This document shows positions 5,217-11,683 of a DNA stretch of 18,396 nucleotides, one piece after another (position 1 is the first letter of the stretch; every line of letters begins with the position of its first letter). Made by a program: the position numbers and the translations under genes. A model generated the notes under the pieces. It ran no database searches and had not been told where the DNA came from. It saw nothing but the letters and a program-made list of their open reading frames with translations. Origin of the DNA: Lachnospiraceae bacterium. GTDB taxonomy: Bacteria > Bacillota > Clostridia > Lachnospirales > Lachnospiraceae. The stretch spans positions 1 to 18,396 of the forward strand of contig VSNH01000068.1 in NCBI GenBank assembly GCA_009774215.1, in the 5' to 3' direction.

Positions 5217-6098
5217 ATGGAACAACTGAATAGCTGGATCGGCGTCTATCTCGCGAGACTGCACATGCCTACCATGCACTGGAATGACGTGGCGGAAATT
5301 GCTATCCTGACCTTTGTACTATATCATATTCTGGTATGGATTAAGAACACAAGAGCATGGGCTCTCTTAAAGGGCGTGATCGTGATTCTGGTGTTTATTG
5401 TAATCGCCGCTTTCTGTAAGATGAATACGATTCTCTGGATTGTTCCCAATATCATCAGCATTGCGGCCACGGCTTTCGTGGTAGTTTTGCAGCCCGAGCT
5501 CCGCGCGGCGCTGGAAGAGCTTGGAAGAAAAAACTTTGTCGCCTCCATTCTGGATTCCAACAAGAGGGAAACAGGACGTTTTTCCGACCGCACGGTAAAT
5601 GAAATCGTGAAGGCATCCTTTGAAATGGGAAAAGTAAAGACGGGCGCGCTCATTGTCATCGAGCACGAGCAGTCACTGAAAGAATATGAAAGAACGGGTA
5701 TTGATGTGGACGGCATTATTTCCAGCCAGCTTCTGATCAATATTTTTGAACACAATACCCCCCTGCATGACGGTGCGGTGATCGTCCGAGGGAATCGGGT
5801 TGTATCCGCCACCTGCTATCTGCCACTGTCGGATAATATGGCTCTCAGCAAGGATCTGGGGACGAGGCACCGTGCAGGTGTCGGCATTTCCGAAGTGACC
5901 GATTCCCTGACGGTGATCGTGTCTGAGGAGACGGGCAAGATCAGCGTTGCCTATGGCGGCGCGCTTGAGCGGGGCTTGGATGCGGCGCGCTTGAAAGAGC
6001 GGCTTCTGGAAATTCAGGATAAACCGGTAGAGGAGAAGAAGCGCAAGCTTTTTAAAGGCAAGAGCATAGGAAAGGCAGGGGTTAAGAATGAAGAATAA
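5217..6098 (+). CDS. cdaA: Diadenylate cyclase CdaA
   Basis: CdaA joins two ATP into the second messenger c-di-AMP at the membrane. The protein has 293 residues. About three N-terminal membrane spans occupy residues about 22-90 (EIAILTFVLYHILVWI, GVIVILVFIVIAAF, NIISIAATAFVVVL), followed by the DAC (DisA_N) domain with both catalytic motifs: D185-G186-A187 in LHDGAVIV and G215-TRHR in GTRHRAGVGISE. The ATG at 5217 is chosen because a full SD (AGGTGAT) lies about 6 nt upstream; an in-frame TTG at 5190 has none. It overlaps cdaR by 11 bp. The cdaA-cdaR-glmM order is conserved in Firmicutes, where the products interact physically. Confidence 0.96.
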   Translation: MEQLNSWIGVYLARLHMPTMHWNDVAEIAILTFVLYHILVWIKNTRAWALLKGVIVILVFIVIAAFCKMNTILWIVPNIISIAATAFVVVLQPELRAALEELGRKNFVASILDSNKRETGRFSDRTVNEIVKASFEMGKVKTGALIVIEHEQSLKEYERTGIDVDGIISSQLLINIFEHNTPLHDGAVIVRGNRVVSATCYLPLSDNMALSKDLGTRHRAGVGISEVTDSLTVIVSEETGKISVAYGGALERGLDAARLKERLLEIQDKPVEEKKRKLFKGKSIGKAGVKNEE

Positions 6099-7368
6099 GC
6101 TTACCCGAAATTGGGGCTTAAAGATCGCCTCCTTTCTCAGCGCAGCCGTTCTCTGGCTGGTCGTTACGAATATCAACGATCCCATTATGACCTATCGCGT
6201 GACGGATGTGCCGGTCACCATCAAAAATGCGAACCTGATTACCGACAGGGGGCAGGTTTATGAGGTGCTTGACGGCACAGATATGATTGACGTGGTTACG
6301 GTCTCCGCGCCCAGGTCTATTATTGATTCCCTGGATAGGAGCAATATTGTGGCGGTGGCGGATATCAATGATCTGACCAGTGTAGATACGGTGGCCATCA
6401 AACTTTCGACGAATAAATATAATGACAAGCTGGATAGCATACGCGGTAATATCGACAGTGTGCGCCTGAGCATTGAGGAAAAGCAGACCAAATCCTTTCC
6501 TGTGAAATCCGTTACGACGGGCGAAGTCCGCGAAGGTTTTATGGTGGGAAGCGTTACCACGGATCAAAACCTGATCCGCCTTTCCGGCCCACAGTCCATT
6601 GTTTCACAGGTCAGCAAGGCACAGGCGGAGGTGGATATTTCCGGCTTTTCCAACAATATCAGTACGGTTGCGGATGTTCGTCTTTACGACGAGGATGGAA
6701 ACGAGATCACCGCACCGAATATTGAAAAAAGCATTTCCAACGTGCGTGTCAGCGTAGAGATTCTGGAACGCAAAACGCTGTCTCTTACGTGTGAGGTGAC
6801 AGGCACGCCCGAAGACGGTTTCCAATTTACAGGAGAGGTAACCTTCAGCAAGGGGACAGTTACGGTGGCAGCCCGGTCCAAACTGCTGGAGAATGTGGAG
6901 ACGATTGCAATTCCCGAGGGAATTCTCGACGTAACCGGCGCGTCGGAGGATGTGACTGTGCTGGTGGATATTAATCAATACCTGCCTGACGGCGTGGTGC
7001 TGGCGGAGGATAATTTTGTGGGCAGGGTCAACGCTACGGCAAAGATCGAGGCGGAGCGCGACCGTGCCGTGCGGATTCCAGTGGAACGGATTCGTTTTGA
7101 CGGTCTTCCCGAAGGCTTCCGCGCTGTGATCACCGAACCTGTCAATGAGTGCAGCATTACGTTCAGCGGTCTGCTTGCTGTTTTGAACGAGGTGACGGCG
7201 GAGGAAGTGACTGCCGTGGTGGATATGGAAGCATGGATGGCTGATGAAGATATGGATGAACTCACGGAGGGCAGTTATTGGATGCCCGTAAACGCCACTG
7301 TGGAAGGACGGGATCTCAGGCAGAACGGTGTCACGGAGGTGCGGGTGCATATTATTGAGGAAGAATAG
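6088..7368 (+). CDS. cdaR: YbbR-domain regulator CdaR
   Basis: The protein has 426 residues. It has a short basic N-terminus (KNKLTRNWGLK), one membrane span at about 13-30 (IASFLSAAVLWLVVTNI) with NDP following as is usual for the family, and then about four YbbR repeats of 80-95 residues running to the C-terminus outside the membrane. The family binds CdaA and modulates c-di-AMP synthesis. The C-terminal end is acidic (VEGRD, IIEEE). The start codon lies inside the cdaA 3' end (11-bp overlap), so the two are translationally coupled. Length and domain number match clostridial CdaR. It is followed by a 172-nt gap with three hairpins before glmM. Confidence 0.93.
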   Translation: MKNKLTRNWGLKIASFLSAAVLWLVVTNINDPIMTYRVTDVPVTIKNANLITDRGQVYEVLDGTDMIDVVTVSAPRSIIDSLDRSNIVAVADINDLTSVDTVAIKLSTNKYNDKLDSIRGNIDSVRLSIEEKQTKSFPVKSVTTGEVREGFMVGSVTTDQNLIRLSGPQSIVSQVSKAQAEVDISGFSNNISTVADVRLYDEDGNEITAPNIEKSISNVRVSVEILERKTLSLTCEVTGTPEDGFQFTGEVTFSKGTVTVAARSKLLENVETIAIPEGILDVTGASEDVTVLVDINQYLPDGVVLAEDNFVGRVNATAKIEAERDRAVRIPVERIRFDGLPEGFRAVITEPVNECSITFSGLLAVLNEVTAEEVTAVVDMEAWMADEDMDELTEGSYWMPVNATVEGRDLRQNGVTEVRVHIIEEE

Positions 7369-7384
7369 CGTGAGAAACGCGAAA

Positions 7385-7440
7385 AGTGCTTCTAAAGACG
7401 TCCCGCCCATAAGACGGGACGCCAAGAAGCACTAAGTTTT
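7385..7440 (+). terminator. Strong two-part hairpin after cdaR, terminator-like
   Basis: Outer arms AGTGCTTCT (7385-7393) and AGAAGCACT (7425-7433) and inner arms CGTCCCG (7399-7405) and CGGGACG (7415-7421) are all perfect. The stem is followed by AAGTTTTG, a short T-run. It would act as a partial terminator or as an RNA-stabilising structure between cdaR and glmM. Confidence 0.6.
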
Positions 7441-7445
7441 GCGTA

Positions 7446-7505
7446 GGAGAATGCCTGAAAAGCAGCATTCTCCGCACAGATTTGAGATTCCGCTGAAGCG
7501 GAATC
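7446..7505. repeat. Two further perfect hairpins before glmM
   Basis: GGAGAATGC at 7446-7454 pairs with 7465-7473. GATTCCGCT at 7486-7494 pairs with 7497-7505 around a 2-base loop. With the hairpin at 7385-7433 they make three perfect stem-loops in 121 bp. No reading frame or T-run accompanies them. Candidates are a structured glmM leader RNA, an mRNA-stabilising element or a small dispersed palindromic repeat. Confidence 0.6.
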
Positions 7506-7540
7506 ATGAAGGTTAGTCAGAAAAAATTTTGGAGGTGCGT

Positions 7541-8890
7541 ATGAGCAGATTATTTGGTACGGATGGAGTCCGCGGGGTAGCGAATGAAGAATTATCTCCG
7601 CTTCTGGCGATGCAGCTTGGCCAGGCGGGTGCGTATGTTCTGACAAGGGAGAACGAACATAAACCGACAATTATGGTGGGCTGTGACACGAGAATATCGG
7701 GGGATATGCTGGCGAACGCGCTGATGGCAGGCGTCTGTTCCGTGGGCGCGAACGCGGTATATGTGGGCGTGGTGCCTACGCCGGCGGTGGCATACCTTAC
7801 CAGAAAGTATAAAGTGGACGCGGGCGTTGTCATCTCCGCCTCCCACAATACTGTAGAGTTTAACGGCATTAAATTCTTTGACGGAGACGGTTATAAACTT
7901 CCCGACGCTCTGGAGGATGAAATTGAGGCGCTGATTAAGAGCGATATGAAGGGCGTGAAATTCCCTACCGGCGCAAGCGTAGGTAAAATCAAGTACCGCA
8001 CGGATGCCAGAGAGGAATATATCAACCACGCCATGAAGGCGGTAAATGTAGATCTGCGGGGCATGAAGATTGTGCTGGACTGCGCGGAGGGCGCGTCCTA
8101 CTACACGTCCGTGGAGACCATGAAGGAGCTCGGCGCAGAGGTTGTTGCAATCCATAACAATCCCGACGGCACGAACATCAACGCGAACTGCGGTTCCACC
8201 CATATGGAAGAACTGCAGGCGAGAGTTGTCTATGAGAAGGCGCAGCTCGGCCTTGCATTCGACGGGGATGCGGACAGACTGCTGGCGGTGGATGAGCTGG
8301 GAAATATTGTGGACGGCGACCAGATTATGGCCATTGTCGGCAATCATATGAAGTCGCAGGGCAAGTTGAACAAGAACACCATCGTTGCAACCGTAATGAG
8401 TAATCTCGGCTTTTTTCTGATGGGTGAAAAAAATAAGATAAAGATCGAGCAGACCAAGGTGGGCGACCGCTATGTGCTGGAACGGATGCGCGAGATCGGC
8501 GCAAGTCTCGGCGGCGAGCAGTCCGGTCACGTAATCTTTTTAGATGAAAATACAACCGGCGACGGACTCTTAAGCGCACTGCATCTCTTGCAGGTAGTTG
8601 TGGAGACGGGCAAACCGCTCTCGGAGCTTGCATCCATTATGGAAGTGATGCCGCAGGCGCTGGTCGGCGCGAAGGTGCCAAACCACAAGAAAGAAAAGTT
8701 TATGGATTACCCCGAGATCGCGGAAGCAATCGCCGCACTCGACAAAAAATTTGCGGGCGAAGGCCGCGTACTGATCCGGCCCTCCGGCACGGAACCGCTT
8801 GTCCGCGTTATGATTGAGGGTAAAGATCAGAAGGTGATCACGCAGGAAGCGAAGAAGCTCGCTGAACTGATACAGAATATTATGCTGTAG
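7541..8890 (+). CDS. glmM: Phosphoglucosamine mutase GlmM
   Basis: GlmM converts glucosamine-6-phosphate to glucosamine-1-phosphate, the route to UDP-GlcNAc and peptidoglycan. The protein has 449 residues, normal for the family. Motifs in order: active-site phosphoserine S101 in VVISASHN; Mg-binding D241-G-D243-A-D245-R; GGEQSGH in the sugar-binding loop; RPSGTEPLVRVMIEG in the phosphate-binding C-terminal domain. The ATG at 7541 has GGAGG 6 nt upstream; an in-frame TTG at 7529 lies upstream of that SD. In other Firmicutes GlmM binds CdaA and lowers c-di-AMP output. It lies downstream of cdaA-cdaR as expected, but the hairpin-rich gap could uncouple its expression. Confidence 0.97.
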   Translation: MSRLFGTDGVRGVANEELSPLLAMQLGQAGAYVLTRENEHKPTIMVGCDTRISGDMLANALMAGVCSVGANAVYVGVVPTPAVAYLTRKYKVDAGVVISASHNTVEFNGIKFFDGDGYKLPDALEDEIEALIKSDMKGVKFPTGASVGKIKYRTDAREEYINHAMKAVNVDLRGMKIVLDCAEGASYYTSVETMKELGAEVVAIHNNPDGTNINANCGSTHMEELQARVVYEKAQLGLAFDGDADRLLAVDELGNIVDGDQIMAIVGNHMKSQGKLNKNTIVATVMSNLGFFLMGEKNKIKIEQTKVGDRYVLERMREIGASLGGEQSGHVIFLDENTTGDGLLSALHLLQVVVETGKPLSELASIMEVMPQALVGAKVPNHKKEKFMDYPEIAEAIAALDKKFAGEGRVLIRPSGTEPLVRVMIEGKDQKVITQEAKKLAELIQNIML

Positions 8891-8893
8891 GAC

Positions 8894-8923
8894 TTGAGAT
8901 AAAGTATAGAGATATGGTATACT
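8894..8923 (+). promoter_or_regulatory. Promoter of HPr-family gene
   Basis: TTGAGA at 8894-8899 and TATACT at 8918-8923 with an 18-bp spacer, 31 bp before the HPr start codon. Both boxes differ from consensus by one base. It marks the end of the glmM unit, although no clear terminator stands between. Confidence 0.65.
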
Positions 8924-8954
8924 CATAGTATCATGTAAGAAAGAGGAAAAGGCA

Positions 8955-9218
8955 ATGGTAAGTCAGAAGGTAGTCATCAAAAACCCGACAGGGCTACATC
9001 TAAGACCGGCAGGCATCCTATGCAAAGAAGCGATGCAGTTTAAATCTCTGATAACCTTTACATTTCGTGAAAATACAGCGAATGCAAAAAGTGTCCTGAG
9101 CGTGCTTGGGGCATGTGTCAAGTGTGGCGATGAAATCGAGTTTGTGTGTGACGGTGAAGATGAGGAGGAAGCGCTCAAGGCTTTGGTTGATGCCATCGAG
9201 AGCGGTCTTGGAGAATAA
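8955..9218 (+). CDS. HPr-family phosphocarrier protein
   Basis: The protein has 87 residues, the usual HPr length. The phosphorylation site His15 lies in TGLHLRPAG, with the conserved R17-P18. Ser46, the HPr-kinase target in Firmicutes, is present in NAKSVLSVL. Both sites argue for a working PTS phosphocarrier that also signals carbon supply, rather than Crh, which lacks His15. The 'HLRPAG' form instead of the common 'HARPA' hints at a paralogue of the main ptsH, so I give no symbol. It has its own promoter and an SD-like AGAGGAAA 6-10 nt upstream. It lies 67 nt before leuA, separated by a strong hairpin. Confidence 0.88.
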   Translation: MVSQKVVIKNPTGLHLRPAGILCKEAMQFKSLITFTFRENTANAKSVLSVLGACVKCGDEIEFVCDGEDEEEALKALVDAIESGLGE

Positions 9219-9222
9219 TGTC

Positions 9223-9267
9223 ACGTTCGGACGAACCCGCTGTATTTATGCAGCGGGTTCGTAACGT
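9223..9267. terminator. Strong hairpin between HPr gene and leuA
   Basis: The perfect 11-bp stem CGAACCCGCTG (9232-9242) pairs with 9251-9261 around an 8-nt loop, extended by ACGTT/AACGT (9223-9227, 9263-9267). No T-run follows, so termination would be inefficient. It may be an intercistronic stabiliser or a weak attenuator. It is too short and lacks the motifs for a leucine T-box. Confidence 0.5.
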
Positions 9268-9285
9268 TATAAAGGAGGAGCAGTC

Positions 9286-10968
9286 ATGTTAAATTATAAG
9301 AGATATCGCAGAAACCCGGTGGTGGATTACCCGGAAAGAGAATGGGTCAACAAGCAGATCGAGAAAGCGCCCGTATGGTGCAGCGTAGATCTGCGCGACG
9401 GCAATCAGGCATTGATTGACCCTATGGTAGTGTCAGAAAAAATTGAATTTTTCAATTATCTGATTAAGCTGGGCTTTAAGGAAATCGAGATCGGCTTCCC
9501 GGCAGCCAGCCAGATCGAATTTGATTTCCTGCGTCAGCTTGTGGACAGAAAATTAATTCCAGACGATGTGGTTGTTCAGGTTCTGACCCAATGCAGAGAG
9601 GAACTTCTGGAGCGTACTTTTGAATCTATTGAAGGCTGTAAACAGGCCATTGTGCACATATACAACTCCACTTCTACCCTGCAGCGGGACGTGGTTTTCA
9701 ACATGAGCCGCGAGGAGATCACCAACATCGCCGTGGAGGGCGTTAAGATGGTGAAACGTCATGCCGCCAAATTCCCCGGCAAGGTGATTCTGGAATACTC
9801 TCCCGAGAGCTTTACCGGCACTGAGCTGGACTACGCGCTGGAGGTCTGCAACGCGGTGCAGAGGGAGTGGGGGCCTACCAAGGAGAATCCCATGATTATC
9901 AATCTTCCCTCCACCGTGGAGATGACGACGCCGAATGTCTTTGCAGACAGAATCGAGTGGATGAACAAGCACCTGGAAAACAGGGAAGCTATCATCTTAA
10001 GCATACACCCTCACAACGACAGGGGAACCGGTGTGGCGACGGCGGAGCTTGCCCTGCTTGCGGGTGCGGAGCGCGTGGAGGGCACCCTTTTCGGAAACGG
10101 TGAGAGAACCGGAAATGTAGATATTTTAAATATTGCCTACAACATGTTCTCACAGGGCATTGATCCCGAGCTTGCCATCGAGCATGTGAACGAGAGCATT
10201 GAAATTTATGAGAGGTGCTGTAAGATTCCCGTACATCCCAGACATCCCTACGCCGGCAAGCTGGTGTTTACCGCCTTCTCCGGCTCCCATCAGGACGCCA
10301 TCAACAAGGGCATGAAGGCGATGAAGGAGCGCGGCGGCGAATATTGGGAGGTGCCCTACCTGCCCATCGATCCCGCGGACATTGGCAGGGAGTACGAGCC
10401 GATCGTACGCATCAATTCCCAGTCCGGCAAAGGCGGTGTAGCCTTCGTCATGGACACATACTTTGGCTTTAAGCTGCCCAAGGGAATGCACAGGGAGTTC
10501 GCCAATGTCATTCAGGCAATTTCGGAGAAGCAGGGCGAGGTCAGCCCGGATCAGATCATGGAGAGCTTCCGTCAGGAATACCTGCTGAAAAAGGAGCCGC
10601 TCCATTTCAGAAGACTGCGGGTGGACGATCTGAGCGAGGAGACGGAGTCGGAATTTGATACAAAGGTAACTGTGGTTTATACCGATAAAGGCGAGGAGAA
10701 ACGCTTTGAGGCGGTGGGCAACGGCCCGATCGACGCGGTAAAACGCGGCCTGCAGGAAACGCTTGGCATCAACGTCAAGATACTGGATTACGAGGAGCAC
10801 GCACTCCAGAGCGGCTCCAACTCCCAGGCGGCGGCGTACATTCATCTGCTGGATGCCGAGAGCGGCAGCGTGACCTACGGCGTGGGCGTCAGCTCCAATA
10901 TCACGCGGGCATCCGTGCGGGCGATTTTCTCGGCCGTGAATCGGCTGGGGCTGGGAGAACATAATTAA
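9286..10968 (+). CDS. leuA: 2-isopropylmalate synthase
   Basis: LeuA condenses acetyl-CoA with 2-oxoisovalerate, the first committed step of leucine synthesis, in the cytosol. The protein has 560 residues, the long form seen in clostridia and actinobacteria. The HMGL-like catalytic barrel begins with VDLRDGNQALIDP (metal ligand D38) and includes the second metal site HPHNDRG (H241, H243) and FGNGERTGNVD. From about residue 430 the regulatory LeuA dimer domain follows (TKVTVVYTDKGEEKRFEAVGN, SYGVGVSSN-like region), where leucine feedback normally acts. SD AAAGGAGG lies 7-10 nt before the ATG. No other leu genes are in the window. No T-box or convincing leader peptide was seen; read-through from the HPr promoter is the simplest source of transcription. 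Confidence 0.95.
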   Translation: MLNYKRYRRNPVVDYPEREWVNKQIEKAPVWCSVDLRDGNQALIDPMVVSEKIEFFNYLIKLGFKEIEIGFPAASQIEFDFLRQLVDRKLIPDDVVVQVLTQCREELLERTFESIEGCKQAIVHIYNSTSTLQRDVVFNMSREEITNIAVEGVKMVKRHAAKFPGKVILEYSPESFTGTELDYALEVCNAVQREWGPTKENPMIINLPSTVEMTTPNVFADRIEWMNKHLENREAIILSIHPHNDRGTGVATAELALLAGAERVEGTLFGNGERTGNVDILNIAYNMFSQGIDPELAIEHVNESIEIYERCCKIPVHPRHPYAGKLVFTAFSGSHQDAINKGMKAMKERGGEYWEVPYLPIDPADIGREYEPIVRINSQSGKGGVAFVMDTYFGFKLPKGMHREFANVIQAISEKQGEVSPDQIMESFRQEYLLKKEPLHFRRLRVDDLSEETESEFDTKVTVVYTDKGEEKRFEAVGNGPIDAVKRGLQETLGINVKILDYEEHALQSGSNSQAAAYIHLLDAESGSVTYGVGVSSNITRASVRAIFSAVNRLGLGEHN

Positions 10969-11065
10969 TTGGCATTCATGTTTCCCCTGCGCCTGACAGT
11001 ATTTGAAGGGGCAGAGGAAGCAGTGTAATAAACACAATTTCGTTTGCTTGCTTTATTGAAAACGA

Positions 11066-11094
11066 TCGACTTGTCCTTTGTAGTTCCCTATAAT
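11066..11094 (+). promoter_or_regulatory. Promoter for plus-strand RNA of toxin-antitoxin-like locus
   Basis: TATAAT at 11089-11094 is consensus. TCGACT at 11066-11071, four of six to consensus, lies 17 bp upstream. Predicted start is about 11101, exactly at the first base of the AGGTGTTACC repeat block. Confidence 0.6.
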
Positions 11095-11100
11095 GAATGT

Positions 11101-11237
11101 AGGTGTTACCTTGAACGGTAAGCGGTTCACCTTTCGCCAAAATGAGTACATTATGAATATGATTTTCGCCCGCACCATGCACTTGCTGCATGGTGTCGGA
11201 GCCAGCGCCCAAATGCCTGCTTTTGGCATTTTGTGTG
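11101..11237 (+). ncRNA. Candidate small RNA or long leader of toxin mRNA
   Basis: This stretch starts at the predicted transcription start and contains no convincing ORF. It folds as three stems: AGGTG/CACCT with TTACC/GGTAA inside (11101-11132), a perfect CACCATGCA/TGCATGGTG stem (11173-11195), and AAATGCC/GGCATTT (11211-11231) followed by TGTGTG, a weak terminator. It is therefore either a separate RNA of about 135 nt or the start of a 5' leader of about 245 nt on the toxin mRNA. Its first 33 nt nearly repeat the 5' end of the antisense RNA from the other side of the locus. Confidence 0.45.
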
Positions 11238-11245
11238 CATCATTG

Positions 11246-11306
11246 TTACAATTCACACTTAGCAACTGTAAATGAATACGAAACTTATATAGGGTGTGAA
11301 TTGTAA
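11246..11306. repeat. 13-bp perfect inverted repeat upstream of toxin ORF
   Basis: TTACAATTCACAC at 11246-11258 pairs perfectly with 11294-11306; the 35-nt loop contains an AT-rich TTATATA (11285-11291). It could be an operator around a weak promoter or a stem in the mRNA leader. No good -35 matches the TATATA. Confidence 0.55.
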
Positions 11307-11324
11307 TCATTTTGAGAACTTCCG

Positions 11325-11343
11325 GTATCTTGGGAGGTGATAC
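11325..11343 (+). promoter_or_regulatory. Ribosome binding site in a hairpin loop
   Basis: The near-perfect SD GGGAGGTGAT (11332-11341) lies just before ATG 11345. GTATC (11325-11329) pairs with GATAC (11339-11343), placing most of the SD in the 9-nt loop of a 5-bp stem. This may damp translation or serve as a target loop for a regulatory RNA. Confidence 0.4.
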
Positions 11344-11344
11344 A

Positions 11345-11506
11345 ATGGAAAATTTCCGAAAGGTAAAGGATATGATGATAGAAACGATCGTTGGGATTGT
11401 GGGTATTGTAGTGACAGTTGTAAGTATTATTGTCGCAGCCATCAGTATCATACAGTTCCGCGGGATGCATAAACATCAAAAAAGCAACCGCCGCCACCAG
11501 GGATGA
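11345..11506 (+). CDS. 53-aa single-span membrane peptide, type I toxin-like
   Basis: The peptide has a short charged N-terminus (MENFRKVKDMM), one long hydrophobic span at about residues 12-38 (valine/isoleucine-rich, IVGIVGIVVTVVSIIVAAISII), and a strongly basic tail (KHQKSNRRHQG). This is the build of type I toxins and 'holin-like' toxic peptides (Fst, TxpA, BsrG, C. difficile CD2517.1 types), which insert into the membrane. The start at 11345 has a near-perfect SD; an upstream in-frame start at 11312 has none. The stop codon lies inside the terminator hairpin, and an antisense RNA promoter faces it from downstream, the usual arrangement of such systems. Direct family membership by sequence is not certain. 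Confidence 0.7.
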   Translation: MENFRKVKDMMIETIVGIVGIVVTVVSIIVAAISIIQFRGMHKHQKSNRRHQG

Positions 11507-11520
11507 GTTGCTTTTTTGAT
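11475..11520. terminator. Bidirectional terminator overlapping toxin 3' end
   Basis: Perfect 14-bp arms, ATCAAAAAAGCAAC at 11475-11488 and its complement at 11507-11520, enclose an 18-nt loop that contains the toxin's last codons. The T6 run in the right arm serves the plus strand; the A6 in the left arm serves the minus strand. Convergent transcripts can thus share one terminator. Confidence 0.85.
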
Positions 11521-11567
11521 AAGTAACAAATAACCAAGGTGAACCGTTTGCTAAAGGTAACACCTTT
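11475..11567 (-). ncRNA. Candidate antisense RNA (antitoxin) to toxin mRNA
   Basis: Transcription from the minus-strand promoter at 11574-11602 would start near 11567 and stop at the shared terminator, giving an RNA of about 90 nt. It overlaps the toxin mRNA by up to 46 nt at the 3' end, so base-pairing is guaranteed. Its 5' end (the AGGTGTTACC and CGGTTCACC blocks) folds into a stem-loop. This matches the RatA, SR4 and RNA II class of antitoxin RNAs in organisation. Confidence 0.65.
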
Positions 11568-11573
11568 AAGGTC

Positions 11574-11602
11574 ATAATATCGTAAGGATTCCATCATGTC
11601 AA
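11574..11602 (-). promoter_or_regulatory. Strong antisense promoter
   Basis: Read on the minus strand: TTGACA (11602-11597), a 17-bp spacer, TATTAT (11579-11574). The -35 is perfect and the -10 is one base off. It drives transcription leftwards into the toxin gene's 3' end and is stronger than the plus-strand promoter, as expected for an antitoxin RNA. Confidence 0.75.
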
Positions 11603-11683
11603 CTCATTTTATTAAAAATTATCAAAATAAAATATTATAATTGACATAATAACGAAGTTTGTGAAGGAAAGGGAGGTATTCTT

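Larger units (their letters stand above)
11101..11565. repeat. Inverted repeat flanking the toxin-like locus
   Basis: Two blocks recur in inverted orientation. AGGTGTTACCTT (11101-11112) matches 11554-11565, and CGGTTCACCTT (11123-11133) matches 11536-11546. Both are perfect, separated by 10 nt on the left and 7 nt on the right. Each copy begins within 8 nt of a -10 box pointing inwards, so both transcripts carry the same 5' sequence. Ends of a small mobile element are an alternative reading. Confidence 0.75.

Noticed and set aside
6604..7425. 273-aa minus-strand open frame inside cdaR
   Set aside because: Shadow of the YbbR-domain gene; no recognisable protein or start signal.
7592..8530. 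312-aa minus-strand open frame inside glmM
   Set aside because: Antisense shadow of a clear GlmM gene; no SD, histidine/arginine-rich composition typical of antisense frames.
9219..9285. Leucine T-box or attenuator before leuA
   Set aside because: Only 67 nt, with no T-box consensus, specifier stem or leucine-rich leader peptide; only one hairpin without T-run.
10984..11011. Terminator after leuA
   Set aside because: Only a 5-bp CCCCT/AGGGG pairing with a long loop and no T-run.
10150..11037. 295-aa minus-strand open frame inside leuA
   Set aside because: Shadow of leuA, which has full-length motifs on the plus strand.
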